This document shows positions 35,480 to 46,512 of a stretch of DNA of 64,000 bases, piece after piece; the stretch's first letter is position 1, and each line of letters opens with the position of its first letter. Origin of the DNA: Prostheceraeus crozeri (lineage: Eukaryota; Platyhelminthes; Polycladida; Euryleptidae). The notes under the pieces are model-generated. The model was not told where the DNA came from and searched no databases. It saw only the letters and a list, made by a program, of their open reading frames with translations. The DNA lies in the NCBI GenBank assembly GCA_907163375.1, contig CAJQUW010001819.1, positions 248,001-312,000 on the forward strand. Reading direction: 5' to 3'. A program made the position numbers and the translations under genes.

Positions 35480-36530
35480 GCACAGACGCAGTTAATGTCA
35501 TCAATAAAATTTTGGAACGAAGTTTTCGGCAAGGGTGTGATTTCCCGCGACATGTTGATAATGAATGATGCCCTCTTGCAGAAGTTCAGGAAATTTTTAT
35601 TACTCTGGAGAAGTTATCTACTATCTTTTCCGGATCAGATGATATGCTATTCCAAATAAGCTGTACAAGATCGCTCAACGGATAAACTCATCGGTTTTAG
35701 AAAGGAAGGTTCCCAAAATGTTTAAGCAATGCTTTGTCTCTCCTGTGCCCAAGGCTTTAATAGCAAAGTTAAATCAACCTCGGCCTATTTGATTGCTCAG
35801 TATACCGCATAAACTTCTTGACCAACAAGTACTGAATTCTGTCAAAATGTCTCATCAATACCCCCACCTAAATTTCGCAACTGACCTATAAGCCTATGCC
35901 AAATACATCATCAACTGCAATAACTTTACAAGATCACTCGACAACCCTGACATAGCTTCGTGTGCCCTGCTCGCATGATTTTTGAAATGTTTTCGATTCA
36001 ATTTCACACGAAATCCTCTTGAGGAAAACTGTCAGACTATCTGTCTTGTCTCATGGATTTATAGTTACTTTCGATGAGTCAAGAAAAAATCAATACCGTA
36101 CTAAGCATAGAAATATGTGCTATTACTAGTGGAGACCCTGAAGGTTCTCTACTTGGTACCTTCCTATATACGGCATTGCATATTATTGCTTCGATCTATA
36201 TCCAAATAGTCAAAGTGCATTTGTCACAAAATACTTGGTACCTTCCTATATACGGCATTGCATATTATTGCTTCGATCTATATCCAAATAGTCAAAGTGC
36301 ATTTGTCACAAAATATGCAAATGACTTGTGTGAAGTAATTGCAGTCAAAAGTGACTGGAACAGTGGAGATCATGTTGACATTGAATATTCTTCACCACTG
36401 AAGTTGCTACAGAATTCAAATTGCTTGGTGCAACACGAACATCGAATTTATCGTGGCATAGTGATTTTTGTGCTTTAGAATCGATTTGCTCAAGGACACT
36501 ATTTTCTGCGCTTTTTCAGACTGGTTTGTC
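35480..36530 (+). pseudogene. Highly decayed LINE reverse-transcriptase remnant
   Basis: Scattered frames keep RT hallmarks in the right order: PRPI-LLSIPHKLLDQQVLN (about 35780-35830), TSGDPEGSLLGTFLYTALH (about 36130-36180; compare SGVPQGSLLGP.LF) and KYANDLCEVI (about 36312; compare YADD). Many frame changes and stops are present. It contains an 82-bp tandem duplication. Confidence 0.55.
36151..36314 (+). repeat. 82-bp tandem duplication
   Basis: ACTTGGTACCTTCCTATATA... at 36151-36232 is followed directly by an identical second copy at 36233-36314. The copies appear perfect while the surrounding LINE remnant is badly decayed, so the duplication is recent. Confidence 0.88.
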
Positions 36531-37599
36531 ACATGAGTTATGGATTGTTTTGAATCGTTGATGTAAAACTCGACGTTTCATCTGTCCGTACTTGATGTGT
36601 GATAGCTCAACCAGACTCATCTTCATTCGCCACTCTGGCAAGCTGCGTGCGGTTGACACTCCGTTGCGGCTCCTGTGTGTCACGCCTTCTGCTTACTTTG
36701 CTTTGACTTTTGGTCAGCTACTTTGTACAGGGCTTCCACTCTTATCAAAAAGAAAAACCGGAAAGTCAAATCGGAATGGGCCCCCTAAATCGCGTAGTCG
36801 TGGGCCCCTCAAAATAAGAAACTTACGATCATTCGATATCACACAACCCGGTAATTCTTGAAAGCGTTCAAGCAGAAGTTGGGTATGTTCTAATAAAGAT
36901 GCTTCTGAATCCTCACAGTTAGCAAGTAAATTTATAAAATAATTACTGATGCTTATTCAATCATCAGTTTCAACAAGGTGCACTAGAATGCATGACTTGA
37001 GTAGCTACTATTTTCAGGAGAACCGTTTTCGAAGGTTAGACTGAGTAGCCTATACTACAAATACCCCTCTACCAGCCGCCAATGCAAAATCAGCATGAAG
37101 TTATTGAACGATTGACGATTTCAGCTCGATATAAAGACTGCATATTATTAAATAATCTACATCTAGGCCTATGGATGATTTTACTTAACTATTTCAATGA
37201 CAACCTTCTTCACTTCGTTCAAAAATTTTACATTCAAATTTATAATGCACTATTCTCGTGCAGCTTTGTCATTTTCTAATAATCGTGCCATGACGTCACA
37301 CGGTGCAAGATCCCGTCTTTATTGTTAAGAATTTTCATGAAACCACTAAGAAATTACTGTTCAGCTGTTCGACGTTTGGAAGACTTCCTCAGCAGAGCGG
37401 TCTGGTAAGAGCAGACATATTCATACAAAATTCATGGTCAGCGCGGTCTAAATGCTTGGGCAGGCATTTCTGTAAGCCATTTTTTTGGGAGAGTCATTAT
37501 TCTTTCGAGAAATTGTGAATGTGTGGTAAAACCTTCCTTTCTATGCTATATGAAATATACCGAATGTCATGAAGGATAGGAACATCTCATTCTGTAGGA

Positions 37600-40500
37600 G
37601 GGCTCGGCCAAGCGAAAATGAACAGCAACATCAAAAAACAAAGTTCCGATTTAAGATTTCTAACGTATGTTTTCTTATAGCTAATATTCTGAAGTTTTTG
37701 TAACAGATCGAGTTTTTGTCATGACATCTATATTTAGCCAGAAAATTGAAATTCAAGTTAGATGATTTTTTTTATTTCAACGCAATATATTTTCAGCGTT
37801 TTTTGGATTTTTTTTCTTTCTCGTATCTCTATTAAACGTTTGATTGGACTTAAATGATTCACTTCATGAGCGACTGTTAGGTAAAGTTAAGCGATTTTAC
37901 CATTATTCATTTGATTTAGAAATCATTGATAAGTATTTCATGGCTGAGACAGAAAGGTGACATTTGAGTTTGCCATTGTGATTCCGTTACCAAAAAACAT
38001 CATTTTATTTTTCTTATTCTCAAGGCTCTTGTAGAAAGATGCTGATATCATGTCAAAGCAAGCATATTTATCATAGTCAACTGCTGGTGTAATGGAGATT
38101 TCATAATTAATATATTTTCTCATTGAAAATGACAGTGCTTTTGTGTGATTCCGTTACCGGTAACGGAATCACATCATCCGTTTATCGATAAATGTTATAT
38201 AAGTCACAATAATTATGCCCCGCAGATGGTCAATAACACCAAATATCAAGAAAAACAAATGTTTTAGTTAAAAAACAATCATTTTTGACATGTATGAGCC
38301 CGTGATTTGAAAGGATAAATTACAAAAGCAGAGATTTCATGCTAGGCCAATAAGCACTCTAGTTATGATGAAACTGTCCGATCATTTCATGGCATACTTT
38401 TGCATCATCGCACGTTGCTGATCACTGAACTTGAACGAATATCGAAGCCTTGCAGTTCCCAATGTGCTGATTTGTGGTTCGGGACACACAAAAGGCGCGT
38501 TTTTAATATCCTCGCTGCTAGAGTCGGCATCATCAGGATCTCGGTAAATCCCGAAGCTTCCTGTGCTTTGCAGATACCTGATTTTCATTTTGTTCGTGGT
38601 GGTGCTGCACACTGCGGCAACATAGAGAATGGAACGACCTCTTTCTGTTGGTATGGGAATTGTGACATAAATTCCTGGCTTCATAGATGCCGGCTGGTCT
38701 TCGGAGATTCCGGTGACAGATGAAACCTGTTGAACTAGCACATGCAGTTCTGGAGATGGCTGCATTGAGTAATTTGATAAGGTAAACGATACCTGGATCG
38801 ACAGTCCGCACACAATGAATGCGTGCCTGGAATGGCGATTGCACTACCACCAGATTGCATCAAGTTCTGTTCTTCGCCTCTCAATCTCCATATTTGGCAC
38901 ATAAAGAATCTTGATAGTGTCAAGTGCTTGGCACATGCAGCGTAGTCAGCAGCTGACTTAACAAGGTATCTCCTGCTCATGATGGCGCGATGCACAAGCC
39001 TTTTGACAGTGCCGCCAACCCCGTCGACAGCTCCCTTTCCATGCGACGTAGCGAAGAAATGCCAGTTGACTACCAAGCCCTTCGTCTGCTTCATACATGA
39101 GATAAGGTAGGCATAAATTTCTGCTTGAAATTCTGTGCCGCTCCATCAGAGAAAATGTCAATGTGAGTCAGATTAGTAGTCTTCTCAGTCTTGATCTGGT
39201 CGATGATTGTTTCAAGCATTACTGCAGAAGTATATTTATCGTGAGATAACCGATCTGAGACAACAGCAAAAGAAGTGGTCCCTTCTTTAGTCCATACAAC
39301 GCCGAAAACACAGTGACCTGCTTGTGTACCAATGACCACTCTGGATCTCATCTTGTTCAATTATGGATGCATTTTCACTGAAATCTACCTGCAACACAGC
39401 ATGGTGCTGATGAGGGGTAGTGTGCATTCGCTGAAACGCTGACGACTGCTCTTTCTTAATGAAGCAATGGATCTTGAAAGCAGGAAGCTTCTCAGCCAGG
39501 GAGGACATGGCATCCCATACGGTACCACACAGTTCAGTCTTTTCTGGTTGTCCTTCGGCATTCCGCACCCATTGAAGCCACTTGATCTGCTCCCCGGCCA
39601 CGGCATCATCAACTGATGTCAACAAGCAATCGACTGAAACTTTCTCTTTACAGTTTTCACAATGTCCGAACATGCAATCTTCCCTATTGGGATCACACGC
39701 GATAGCTTGCAGAAGTTCAATGTTAGTAGTTGGAGCACTCGAGACGGACTTCATGCCCTGTAGAAGGAAATCGACGTTGGCGTGATAAATGCAGACACAA
39801 ACATTATGTGGCATCTTATCTTTGTAAAGAACCACATCTGGACGTAAGGTCTTGAATGCAGAAAGTTTCACTGAGTCGTTAGGATACTCTTCTCGATACA
39901 ATGCAAATACCTCGCGGATTGTCATCAACAAGTACCGACGTTGTTCCTTCACTTTGATGCCGTCACGGATCACTATGATTGAATCTTTTCTCCCCGGTGC
40001 CATCCAGGCAATGTGGTTGCGAAGGTAAAATTGTTGTACTCTTGCTTCAACTTCCCGTGATAACTTGTTGTGCGGAGTCGTTGGAGTCTTGATATCACGA
40101 GACGGGATTTCTTCCGTATCACATTATGTCCGCATAATCTTCTTCAACTTCCGAGGAGACCGAGGCAAGGCTGCCCTAGCTCGATTCACAGCGCGAGCGA
40201 GACTAGATTTCGCCTGATACGGTTCTTTGTCACCTTCTGATCTTTCTTTATGGCACGCCATCTTCGCATCTTTTCTCAGTGCTTCTTCTTAGAAAGATCA
40301 GGATTGGCAGCTCTGGCTCTCTTCTTTCGCTCACAGTCTTTCCGCTTCCATATTTCTGGTCCCATCTTCGCTTTCTTCCTTTCCCGATAGCGACGTTGCT
40401 TCTCAGCTGCGGTAAGTGGCACCTTCCCGGTAGCACTAATTCATTCAGTCAGTAGCAAAAATGTATTGAAGGCTGAAGGATTCCAGGAATCCTTGAGGCT

Positions 40501-41341
40501 GGGAATCTCAGGTAATCTATCTATAGATATGAAGTATTTTGGAATTTTTCAGTGAACCGATAAGAGCCAATTACTATTCGATAAGGTTGAAATCAAACCA
40601 GAATTGAGAATGTGACTACGTAAGTTTTCCAGGAATCCTTGACACAGCGGGGAGTCCCAGAATACCTATTTATAGATTTGAAGTATCATGTCAGTGAGCA
40701 CAGTCACCACTGTGATTCGATATGTTAGAATAATCCTAAAAGCACGCCATCCTAACCACGAACCTATCCTACCTCCTTAATAAAACGCAAATACGGGTGC
40801 ATTCGTTACATGCAATGTAAATAGCCTTCATGCTTTCTAAACATTGAAAGTAAACCATGAAAATGCTTAATACTTGTAGAGATATGATAAACAAGTCGGA
40901 AAATGTTTCACGTCTTAACCTAATTTTCTTCAACATTTGTGATTCCGTTACCACGTTTGGTCAAATATTTGGTCAGTTTTATAATGGAAGTATTGTATCA
41001 AATATCCCAATACTTGAAATAAAGTTAGGCCAAGCAACCTAAAATAGCATAAAATAATCGAAACCAATATCTTTGCAGAGGAACAGCATGTTTAGATCCA
41101 TTCACTGAACCTATGAAAAAGTCATGTCCAAATCACGTGATTCCGTTACTATTGACTTGCGCGCCTGTAAAACATATATCAATATATTTTTCAAAGTTGA
41201 TACTATGCCTGCTTGGAGGACCGATCATGCCCATAAACATCGCGCATTTCGTTAGTTTATCAGATGTTTCTTTACTGAGTACTAGTCTCATGAAAATGTG
41301 TAAATGCTCAAATGTGATTCCGTTACCGCTTGGCCGAGCCC
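37600..41341 (-). mobile_element. Unclassified DDE DNA transposon with GTGATTCCGTTAC boxes
   Basis: The 15-bp termini GGGCTCGGCCAAGCG (37600-37614) and CGCTTGGCCGAGCCC (41327-41341) are exact inverse copies. The box GTGATTCCGTTAC(C) recurs at 37978, 38145, 40939, 41137 and 41314 on plus, and at 38172 on minus. Two of these face each other in a 30-bp perfect palindrome (38144-38173). No clear target duplication is visible. The minus strand between the boxes encodes a broken transposase. The element lies in intron 1 of the TLCD-like gene. I cannot assign a superfamily. Confidence 0.88.
38382..40440 (-). pseudogene. Broken DDE-type transposase of the 37.6-41.3 kb element
   Basis: Reading from 40440 down: a basic N-terminus LTAAEKQRRYRERKKAKMG; a long intact block from 40003 (REVFALYREEYPNDSVKL, cysteine cluster DPNREDCMFGHCENC); a first acidic box DFSENASIIEQDE; a second box IDIFSDGAAQNFKQKF; then SHGKGAVDGVGGTVKRLVH with a third Asp; and a C-terminal part ending at 38382. 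The three Asp boxes suggest a DDD/E nuclease. I recall similar proteins annotated as uncharacterised in corals, sponges and urchins. Several frameshifts and a stop after KKKH break it. Confidence 0.75.
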
Positions 41342-42163
41342 AGAATTCGTTTCCAAAATTTGAAATTTGCAATGCAATCTGCTAATTCGTGTTTGCATTT
41401 CATACACGAAGGTGAGCTGCCGGATTTCCAAGCACATCCACCTACCGATGGTCAGTGGAAAGAGTTGCTGATTTACTGCACTGCTGGCGGCTAAAAAGTC
41501 AAAAACGCTTGCAGTTCAGCCTGAAGAAGCTTCATCAGTACTTCTAGCTCCGGCAGTTATTCAAATCAAACCTTGCTCTCATCTCTTGTACTTCAAACAT
41601 AATAAAAAACAATTATATCTAAGAAAAACTTTTGGCTTTCAAACAAGATTATGACAGCTATTTGATAAAGGTTGAGCCGCCATGGCATAAGTAAACGCAA
41701 AATCAACACGAAAAGAACTTCTGTAGTTGTTTACGAGATTTCAATTTTCGCTGGTATCTTCGCCGAAATTTAGTCGCATTTGCAGCAAGTGATCGTACAA
41801 AATATTCTTTCTTCACTCCCTTGTGTTTCCGAAACTTTTTATATTTTTCTTTCATATTTTTCTGGCAGACGCTTATTGAAAAATACGTTTTGGAGAGCAT
41901 CAAAGCCATCAGAACTCAATTCATATGAGACTCCATAAAAACGTATTACAACTTTTTCGTAAAGCATTCCCATCTAAATTTATTTATTATTTCAAAACCT
42001 TCATTACTTGCGTTTCGTCCAGTTTCTTAGGATTGACGAAAAGATCACTGACATCCTTGTACAAGAATCTTCTGCTAAAGAGTCAAGCGGATTTTTTAGA
42101 AAGATCTGCTTTGAATTTGATCACCTTTAAAAATTGCAGGGTCTTTAAGGTCACCTAACAATC

Positions 42164-42840
42164 TGCATAGCACCGATCACAATTTTAAAGAGCCCTACAT
42201 CATCTAAAAAGGCCCCACATGCTTTTACCTTTAAGGGTGCCGGTCGCTATCATATAGGCCTTTACAATCTCAAGAGGTCTATTCACATCTAAAAAGAGCC
42301 CTTCAAAAACTAAAAGAGTTGCCGTTCACATTCTCTAAGGGCTGCTTCACAAATTCTTATGGATCCTTTCAAAATGGGACTAATATCTAAATAAAAAATC
42401 TAAATATGACCACTTCACGATCTGAAAGGGCCTCTTCACAATCTCAAAAGGGACCCTTACGCAGTCTCAAAAGGGCCCCTCGCCATCCCAAAGGGCCCCT
42501 TACGCAGTCTCAAAAGTGTCCCATCACGATCTTTAAGTGCCACTGCACAATCTCAAAAGGGCCCCTCACGATCTTGAAGTGGTACTGCACAATTTCAAAA
42601 GGGCCCCCTAACGATCTTAACGGTCCCCTTCGCAGTCTCAAAAGGGACTCATCACGATTTAAAAGGGGCCCCTTCGCACTCTCAAAGGGGTCTCTTCACG
42701 ATCTCAAAAGGGACCCTCATGATGCTAAAGGGGCCCCTTCGCAGTCTCAAAAGGGCCGCCGCACGATCTTAAAAGGCCCTTTCACAATCTTAAAGGGCCC
42801 ACTCTCATTATCAAAAGGGCTCTTCAAAATCTGAAATAGT
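42164..42840. repeat. Minisatellite with AAAGGGCCCC core
   Basis: About 20-25 degenerate units of 22-34 bp carry the core (A)AAAGGGCCCCT next to CACGATCT or CGCAGTCTC. The array gives a false 142-codon frame (42406-42834) full of KGPL repeats, which is not a gene. The core AGGGCCCT is self-complementary. Confidence 0.8.
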
Positions 42841-44027
42841 TCAAAGCCCAAATTATTTGTTCCTTGACCTAACATTTTCCACTACCGGTACTTAGTTTAT
42901 TCTAAACAAAACCGGAAATCCTGTTAAAACCGGAAGAGTGACAACCCTGTTTGTATCTTAAAAATACCATAATTACATAAGAGTGCATACTTCGACGGTT
43001 TTATCATCGCGATGCTTAATTTCGGCATTTCCCATGAGCTACCGCAATGAAGATGTAATTAGCAAGAACAGTGATAGCAGAATGAATTCCATGACGCGCA
43101 GCCGAAGCACACAAAGACAATAGAACAACAGTGAGTGAGTGGAACTCACAAATTGGAGTTACTCGTGTATCTATATACAGCGTATGTATAAAGAGCAGCA
43201 GGACATCTACCGATCCCCATGCAAGATATCCATCATGAGAACTAGACGTAGGAGAAACATAAAAATTGAACTATTTCATGCTTTGTGCCATTTAGACAGC
43301 ATGACAGGTGGTCAATTACACGCTGGAGGAGGGCAATGGCTATTGTTACTATTCTTTGGCAATAACAAAGCCTGTAGCCTAGTCATTCCTATTTTTTCCG
43401 CTGCGAATATATGTAACAAATTTCCGACTTAATATTATTCACACATGGTTTTGAGATTGATAAAGCAAAGGCCCATGCAGTATATAGCGTTACCGACTTT
43501 GTTAAGCTGCTTTTGTTCAGGCTTAAATACATAATACAATGTCGACCAACACCCTAATCCCATGACCATACCGGTAAGTGCTTGATTCCTCTGCGAAAAA
43601 GACAGCAATAAAATAGATATAATTTGATCAACTGCACTTTGATTAGATAATCATTTGTTTGCGACTCCACTTCGCATCACTCATGTAAGACATAACTCAA
43701 GAATTTAATAGCAGGCCTACAACTTAATTTCAATTCATAGTCAAGTTCAAAAATTTACATAGTAACCATGGCCTCGGCTTTCATCATTACTATTGAATCG
43801 AAGCAGATCCACCTCCTTGATAGCCATTCATCCCTGAGATACAGTAGCAGTCTAATAAAACTATCGGAAGCAATAATATTCCCATTTGTTTTGAGTTAAC
43901 TTTCTTGAGGATCAACTTTCCCGGAAGCACCAATCTAGACAGCCAAGGGTCGTTTGGCCTACCACCAACTATCTGCTACAATTATGCACCACCTTAGTTA
44001 AATTGAACGAAATGCTGCAATCCTTAC
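42841..44027. other. Intron 1 sequence, no supported gene
   Basis: A possible end of a mobile element (CCGGAAGAGTGACAACCCTG, ending 42951) follows the minisatellite, but I could not find a matching left end. The rest is AT-rich up to the donor of TLCD-like exon 1. The 97-codon frame at 43139-43432 has no recognisable domain. Confidence 0.35.
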
Positions 44028-44263
44028 CATGATAGATCCCAAGAACCAACAATAAAGGCATGAATCCAAGACAGAAACAAATTCCGCCATTTCCATGTTT
44101 CGTCTTTTCCTTGCGCTAGAATTGATTTAGGAGGGCCAGAGTATGCGACCACTCTGTTCAGGATGTGAAATAACAAAAAAGTTGCACTTAATCCTAAAAA
44201 TCCTAGCCGTGTGTCAATAACAGCAGCTTGGGACGTTGAATCAATTTTTACGGTATCAGCCAT
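44028..44263 (-). CDS. TLCD-like gene, coding exon 1
   Basis: The start codon at 44263-44261 lies in a strong context (GCC ATG G on the minus strand). The exon encodes residues 1-78 plus two bases of codon 79, then a donor ATG|GTAAGG. A first membrane segment runs at about residues 20-41 (LGFLGLSATFLLFHILNRVV). The conserved WKWRNL motif follows, then the start of a second membrane helix. Intron 1, downstream, is 18.8 kb and full of mobile elements. The exon faces the plus-strand gene that starts at 44524. Confidence 0.9.
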
Positions 44264-44523
44264 GGCATTTCTCGAAAAACCATGTGCGACAACAATAGTT
44301 GCTATAACAAAGTGAGGTAACCATTAATCATAAACTGAAAAGAAGCATTTATACTAATATCAAAAAATTTACAACAAAAAATATTTTTTTGATAGTGACT
44401 CAAATACAAAAATCGCTAGTTTTGGCAAGTAAGACAAAAATAGTTTTGTTTGTCTACTTGCAATAGTGTAAACAGTGATCTTTAAATTTTCGATGTTGTA
44501 TCTAAGTAACATATGATGTTACC
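44264..44523. promoter_or_regulatory. Shared bidirectional promoter / 5' UTR region
   Basis: Only 260 bp separate the start codon of the minus-strand TLCD-like gene (44263) from that of the plus-strand TBC-like gene (44524). Both 5' UTRs and any shared promoter must therefore lie here, unless upstream non-coding exons exist. The interval is AT-rich with no recognised repeat except a near-perfect inverted repeat at 44425-44461 (arms GCAAGTAAGACAAA / TTTGTCTACTTGC). I see no clear TATA box placed for either gene. Confidence 0.6.
44425..44461. repeat. Inverted repeat inside the divergent promoter
   Basis: The arms GCAAGTAAGACAAA and TTTGTCTACTTGC are almost exact reverse complements, with one base of difference in arm length, around a roughly 10-nt T-rich centre. 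It lies about 160 bp from the minus-strand start codon and 63 bp before the plus-strand one. It could be a factor-binding site or a transcript hairpin in the 5' UTR of either gene. Confidence 0.5.
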
Positions 44524-44610
44524 ATGAATGCTGGAAATCTGCACTTGTCTTCTGAATCTAGATACCCTAAATGGCTGATTAAAGGTTTTGAAGACATAAT
44601 AGATTCACGA
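44524..44610 (+). CDS. TBC-like gene, coding exon 1 (unidentified protein)
   Basis: The exon starts ACC ATG A at 44524, encodes 29 residues (MNAGNLHLSSESRYPKWLIK then GFEDIIDSR) and ends in phase 0 at CACGA|GTAAGTG. The next exon opens in phase 0 at 48680, so the frame continues. The choice of start rests on the Kozak context, the absence of a better upstream ATG and the divergent layout with the TLCD-like gene. No signal peptide is visible. Intron 1 contains a SINE split by a GC-rich MITE. Confidence 0.75.
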
Positions 44611-45300
44611 GTAAGTGCTTATTTGAAAACATTTTTTTTATTTGCCGGTCGATGTTTAGGCCTATGTCATTTTGAGGTCGTCAGGAAAGGCATCCGGACC
44701 CCGACTGGAATCTTTACATATTTTTCTGGATTAATCCGGCGCGCCGGCGCGATCAATAAGCGATATTTTCTAAAATAGAACATATCCCGGCGCGCTGGCG
44801 CGCCGGAATCTTAGAATTTCTATAAATGGCGCATTCCCCCGCGCGCCGGCGCGGCGCGCTTTGGCCTTTGATGAAGTACATTTTAGGATACTAACGGAGT
44901 AGTAACAAACAGTATACTGTAGAGAGTACTAAATAATAATGATCAAAAAATATAAATACTACTTTTAAGTAACGAACACGGTTAAGTATGAGATATCGTT
45001 ACATTTATTGAGTAGAATCTATAAATAGAATTTGGTGCCGGCGCGCTTTAATCCGGAAGGATCTATAAATAGATTTTGCTGCCGGCGCGCCAGCGCGCCT
45101 TAGTCTGGAATAATCTATAAATAGAATTTGGTGCCGGCGCACAATCCGGCGAGCTTGATGTAAGATTCCATTCACGATCCGGACTAGAAGATCACAACGC
45201 TCCAAATTAAAGTCTGACTGTGTCAGCACTGTACAAGCCCCAAGGGAAGGGGAGTTGTGACGTTGACCCATCATCCATCATTTAGACCTACAAATGTGTC
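44600..45300 (+). mobile_element. SINE fragment, split by a MITE
   Basis: The pieces 44680-44699 (GTCGTCAGGAAAGGCATCCG...) and 45177-45290 (ATCCGGACTAGAAGATCACA...) together match the body of the SINE at 46.5 kb: CGTCTGGAAGGGCAT(T/C)CGGACTA, AAGATCA, AACG-TCCA, AAGTCTGACT. The tRNA-like head is not recognisable here. It sits in intron 1 of the plus-strand gene, within 100 bp of exon 1. Confidence 0.65.
44700..45176. mobile_element. GC-rich MITE with CGGCGCGCC repeats and 8-bp duplication
   Basis: The flanking direct repeats ATCCGGAC (44692-44699 and 45177-45184) bound a 477-bp insert. Its ends CCCGACTGGAATCTTTACAT and (inverse) CGTGAATGGAATCTTACAT are imperfect inverted termini. The 8-bp duplication suggests hAT. 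Inside, CCGGCGCGC(C)-type words alternate with CTATAAATAG on both halves, giving GC-rich palindromes in an AT-rich intron. Confidence 0.75.
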
Positions 45301-46512
45301 ATTAACCGAGTTACTCGAAATCACGGCTACATGTCAAAAAGACAATAGCCATTGTGCCGGCAGAGGCGATGCATTCTTTCTCTTACGGCTAGTGCTCCGC
45401 CTGAGCCGGTACAATATCCCTCCTTGTCCATTACTACACCTCATGTTTCTAAGCTACAAGAAATTCCAATTCACTCAATATTACAAGAATTATGCATCAG
45501 AACTCTTCGTTTTGTATTGATTCGCATCATTTGTTGTTAATTCGTCTCCTTTGTTTTAGTGAGAAATTCAGTAATTTATTTATAAATGGAGCAAATTTAT
45601 TTCTCTTCAAAAGGCAATGTGTTGCCGCCCCAAACTTTTCATGATGCTAACATTTTACCGACTCGACTGGTGTAATAGTCACTGGTTATCAACAAATTTT
45701 AAATTAGCGCAAGAGCTTGAAGGCGATTGAAAGTGGGAATCAAGTGTATGTAGGGATGATCACAAGAGGCGGAGGCTTTCGAATGCCAAGAGGGCAAAAA
45801 TCATTGTTGCTTTCAATGATAGCTCCACCAATTTGCAAAGATAGGTTGAAAAAAAGTTCTCTGTTTCCCGAAAGCAACGTACTCAAGTTACGAGTACCGT
45901 ATTAGTCACTTGAAACATATAGATCTTATGAACCAATGCATACATTTTATGAATATAAGTTTGTATGAAACAAGGGTAAAATTTGACAATATTTCTGTAT
46001 TTTAACTGATTATCATTCTCAGTACAAAGAAAAATGTTGTATAAAACAAGGCCCATGTACTCAATGAAGAAAATGGCATTGTAATTAATGTCGAGTGTTT
46101 CTCTCAGCAAGCACAGCACATCACAAACTTCTGTGTACATTTTAACATCCTGTATCATTGGTGTGATGCAAATATACCAATTAGCCAATACGAGTAAAAT
46201 ATTGTCGACGAAATGGGTGTTTTATTTCACGCTTCAAAACAGTTTTCAAGTTGGCGACACATGTATAGCATGTTGGCAATTGAAAATGAACTATGGAAAA
46301 TGTTGGAATAAAAAAGCAATGCAGCAGAAGAACTTGAGAAATAAACTGCAAACATGACATTTTTGTTTAAAACCATTTCACAAAAAGTATGGTTTTTGAG
46401 CCCTTTTTTGGTGTCAGAGACTCATAGGCCACGCAGATCTAATTTATTTTGTGCAACCTGGTGGAGCGCAATTTCTTAGCATACATCTAAGAATTATTTT
46501 ACGTATTCCGGT

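Larger units (their letters stand above)
9542..44263 (-). other. TLCD1/TLCD2-type TLC-domain gene, whole coding span (4 exons)
   Basis: Four minus-strand exons (44263-44028, 25204-25122, 20385-20303, 10129-9542) join in phases 2, 1 and 0 with GT/AG borders throughout. They give a complete 990-nt reading frame of 329 residues. The product is a multi-pass TLC-domain membrane protein. The order WKWRNL, GYFLYDFADM, LTLHHIA, LLAEVNSFFLHTRKLL matches vertebrate TLCD2 from memory (WQWWNL, GYFLADGADL, CHHLVV, LLELNSACLHLRKLL). TLCD1/TLCD2 and their nematode relative FLD-1 act at the plasma membrane and limit incorporation of polyunsaturated chains into phospholipids; the same role here is inference. 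The protein is longer than human TLCD1/2 (about 250-265 residues) because of a polar C-terminal tail. I cannot tell TLCD1 from TLCD2. Confidence 0.9.

Noticed and set aside
42406-42834. 142-codon frame rich in KGPL repeats
   Set aside because: It is the translation of a minisatellite whose unit length varies. There is no start context, domain or splice support.
42900-42960. hAT-like right terminus CCGGAAGAGTGACAACCCTG
   Set aside because: No matching left end or target duplication was found upstream, so no element could be bounded.
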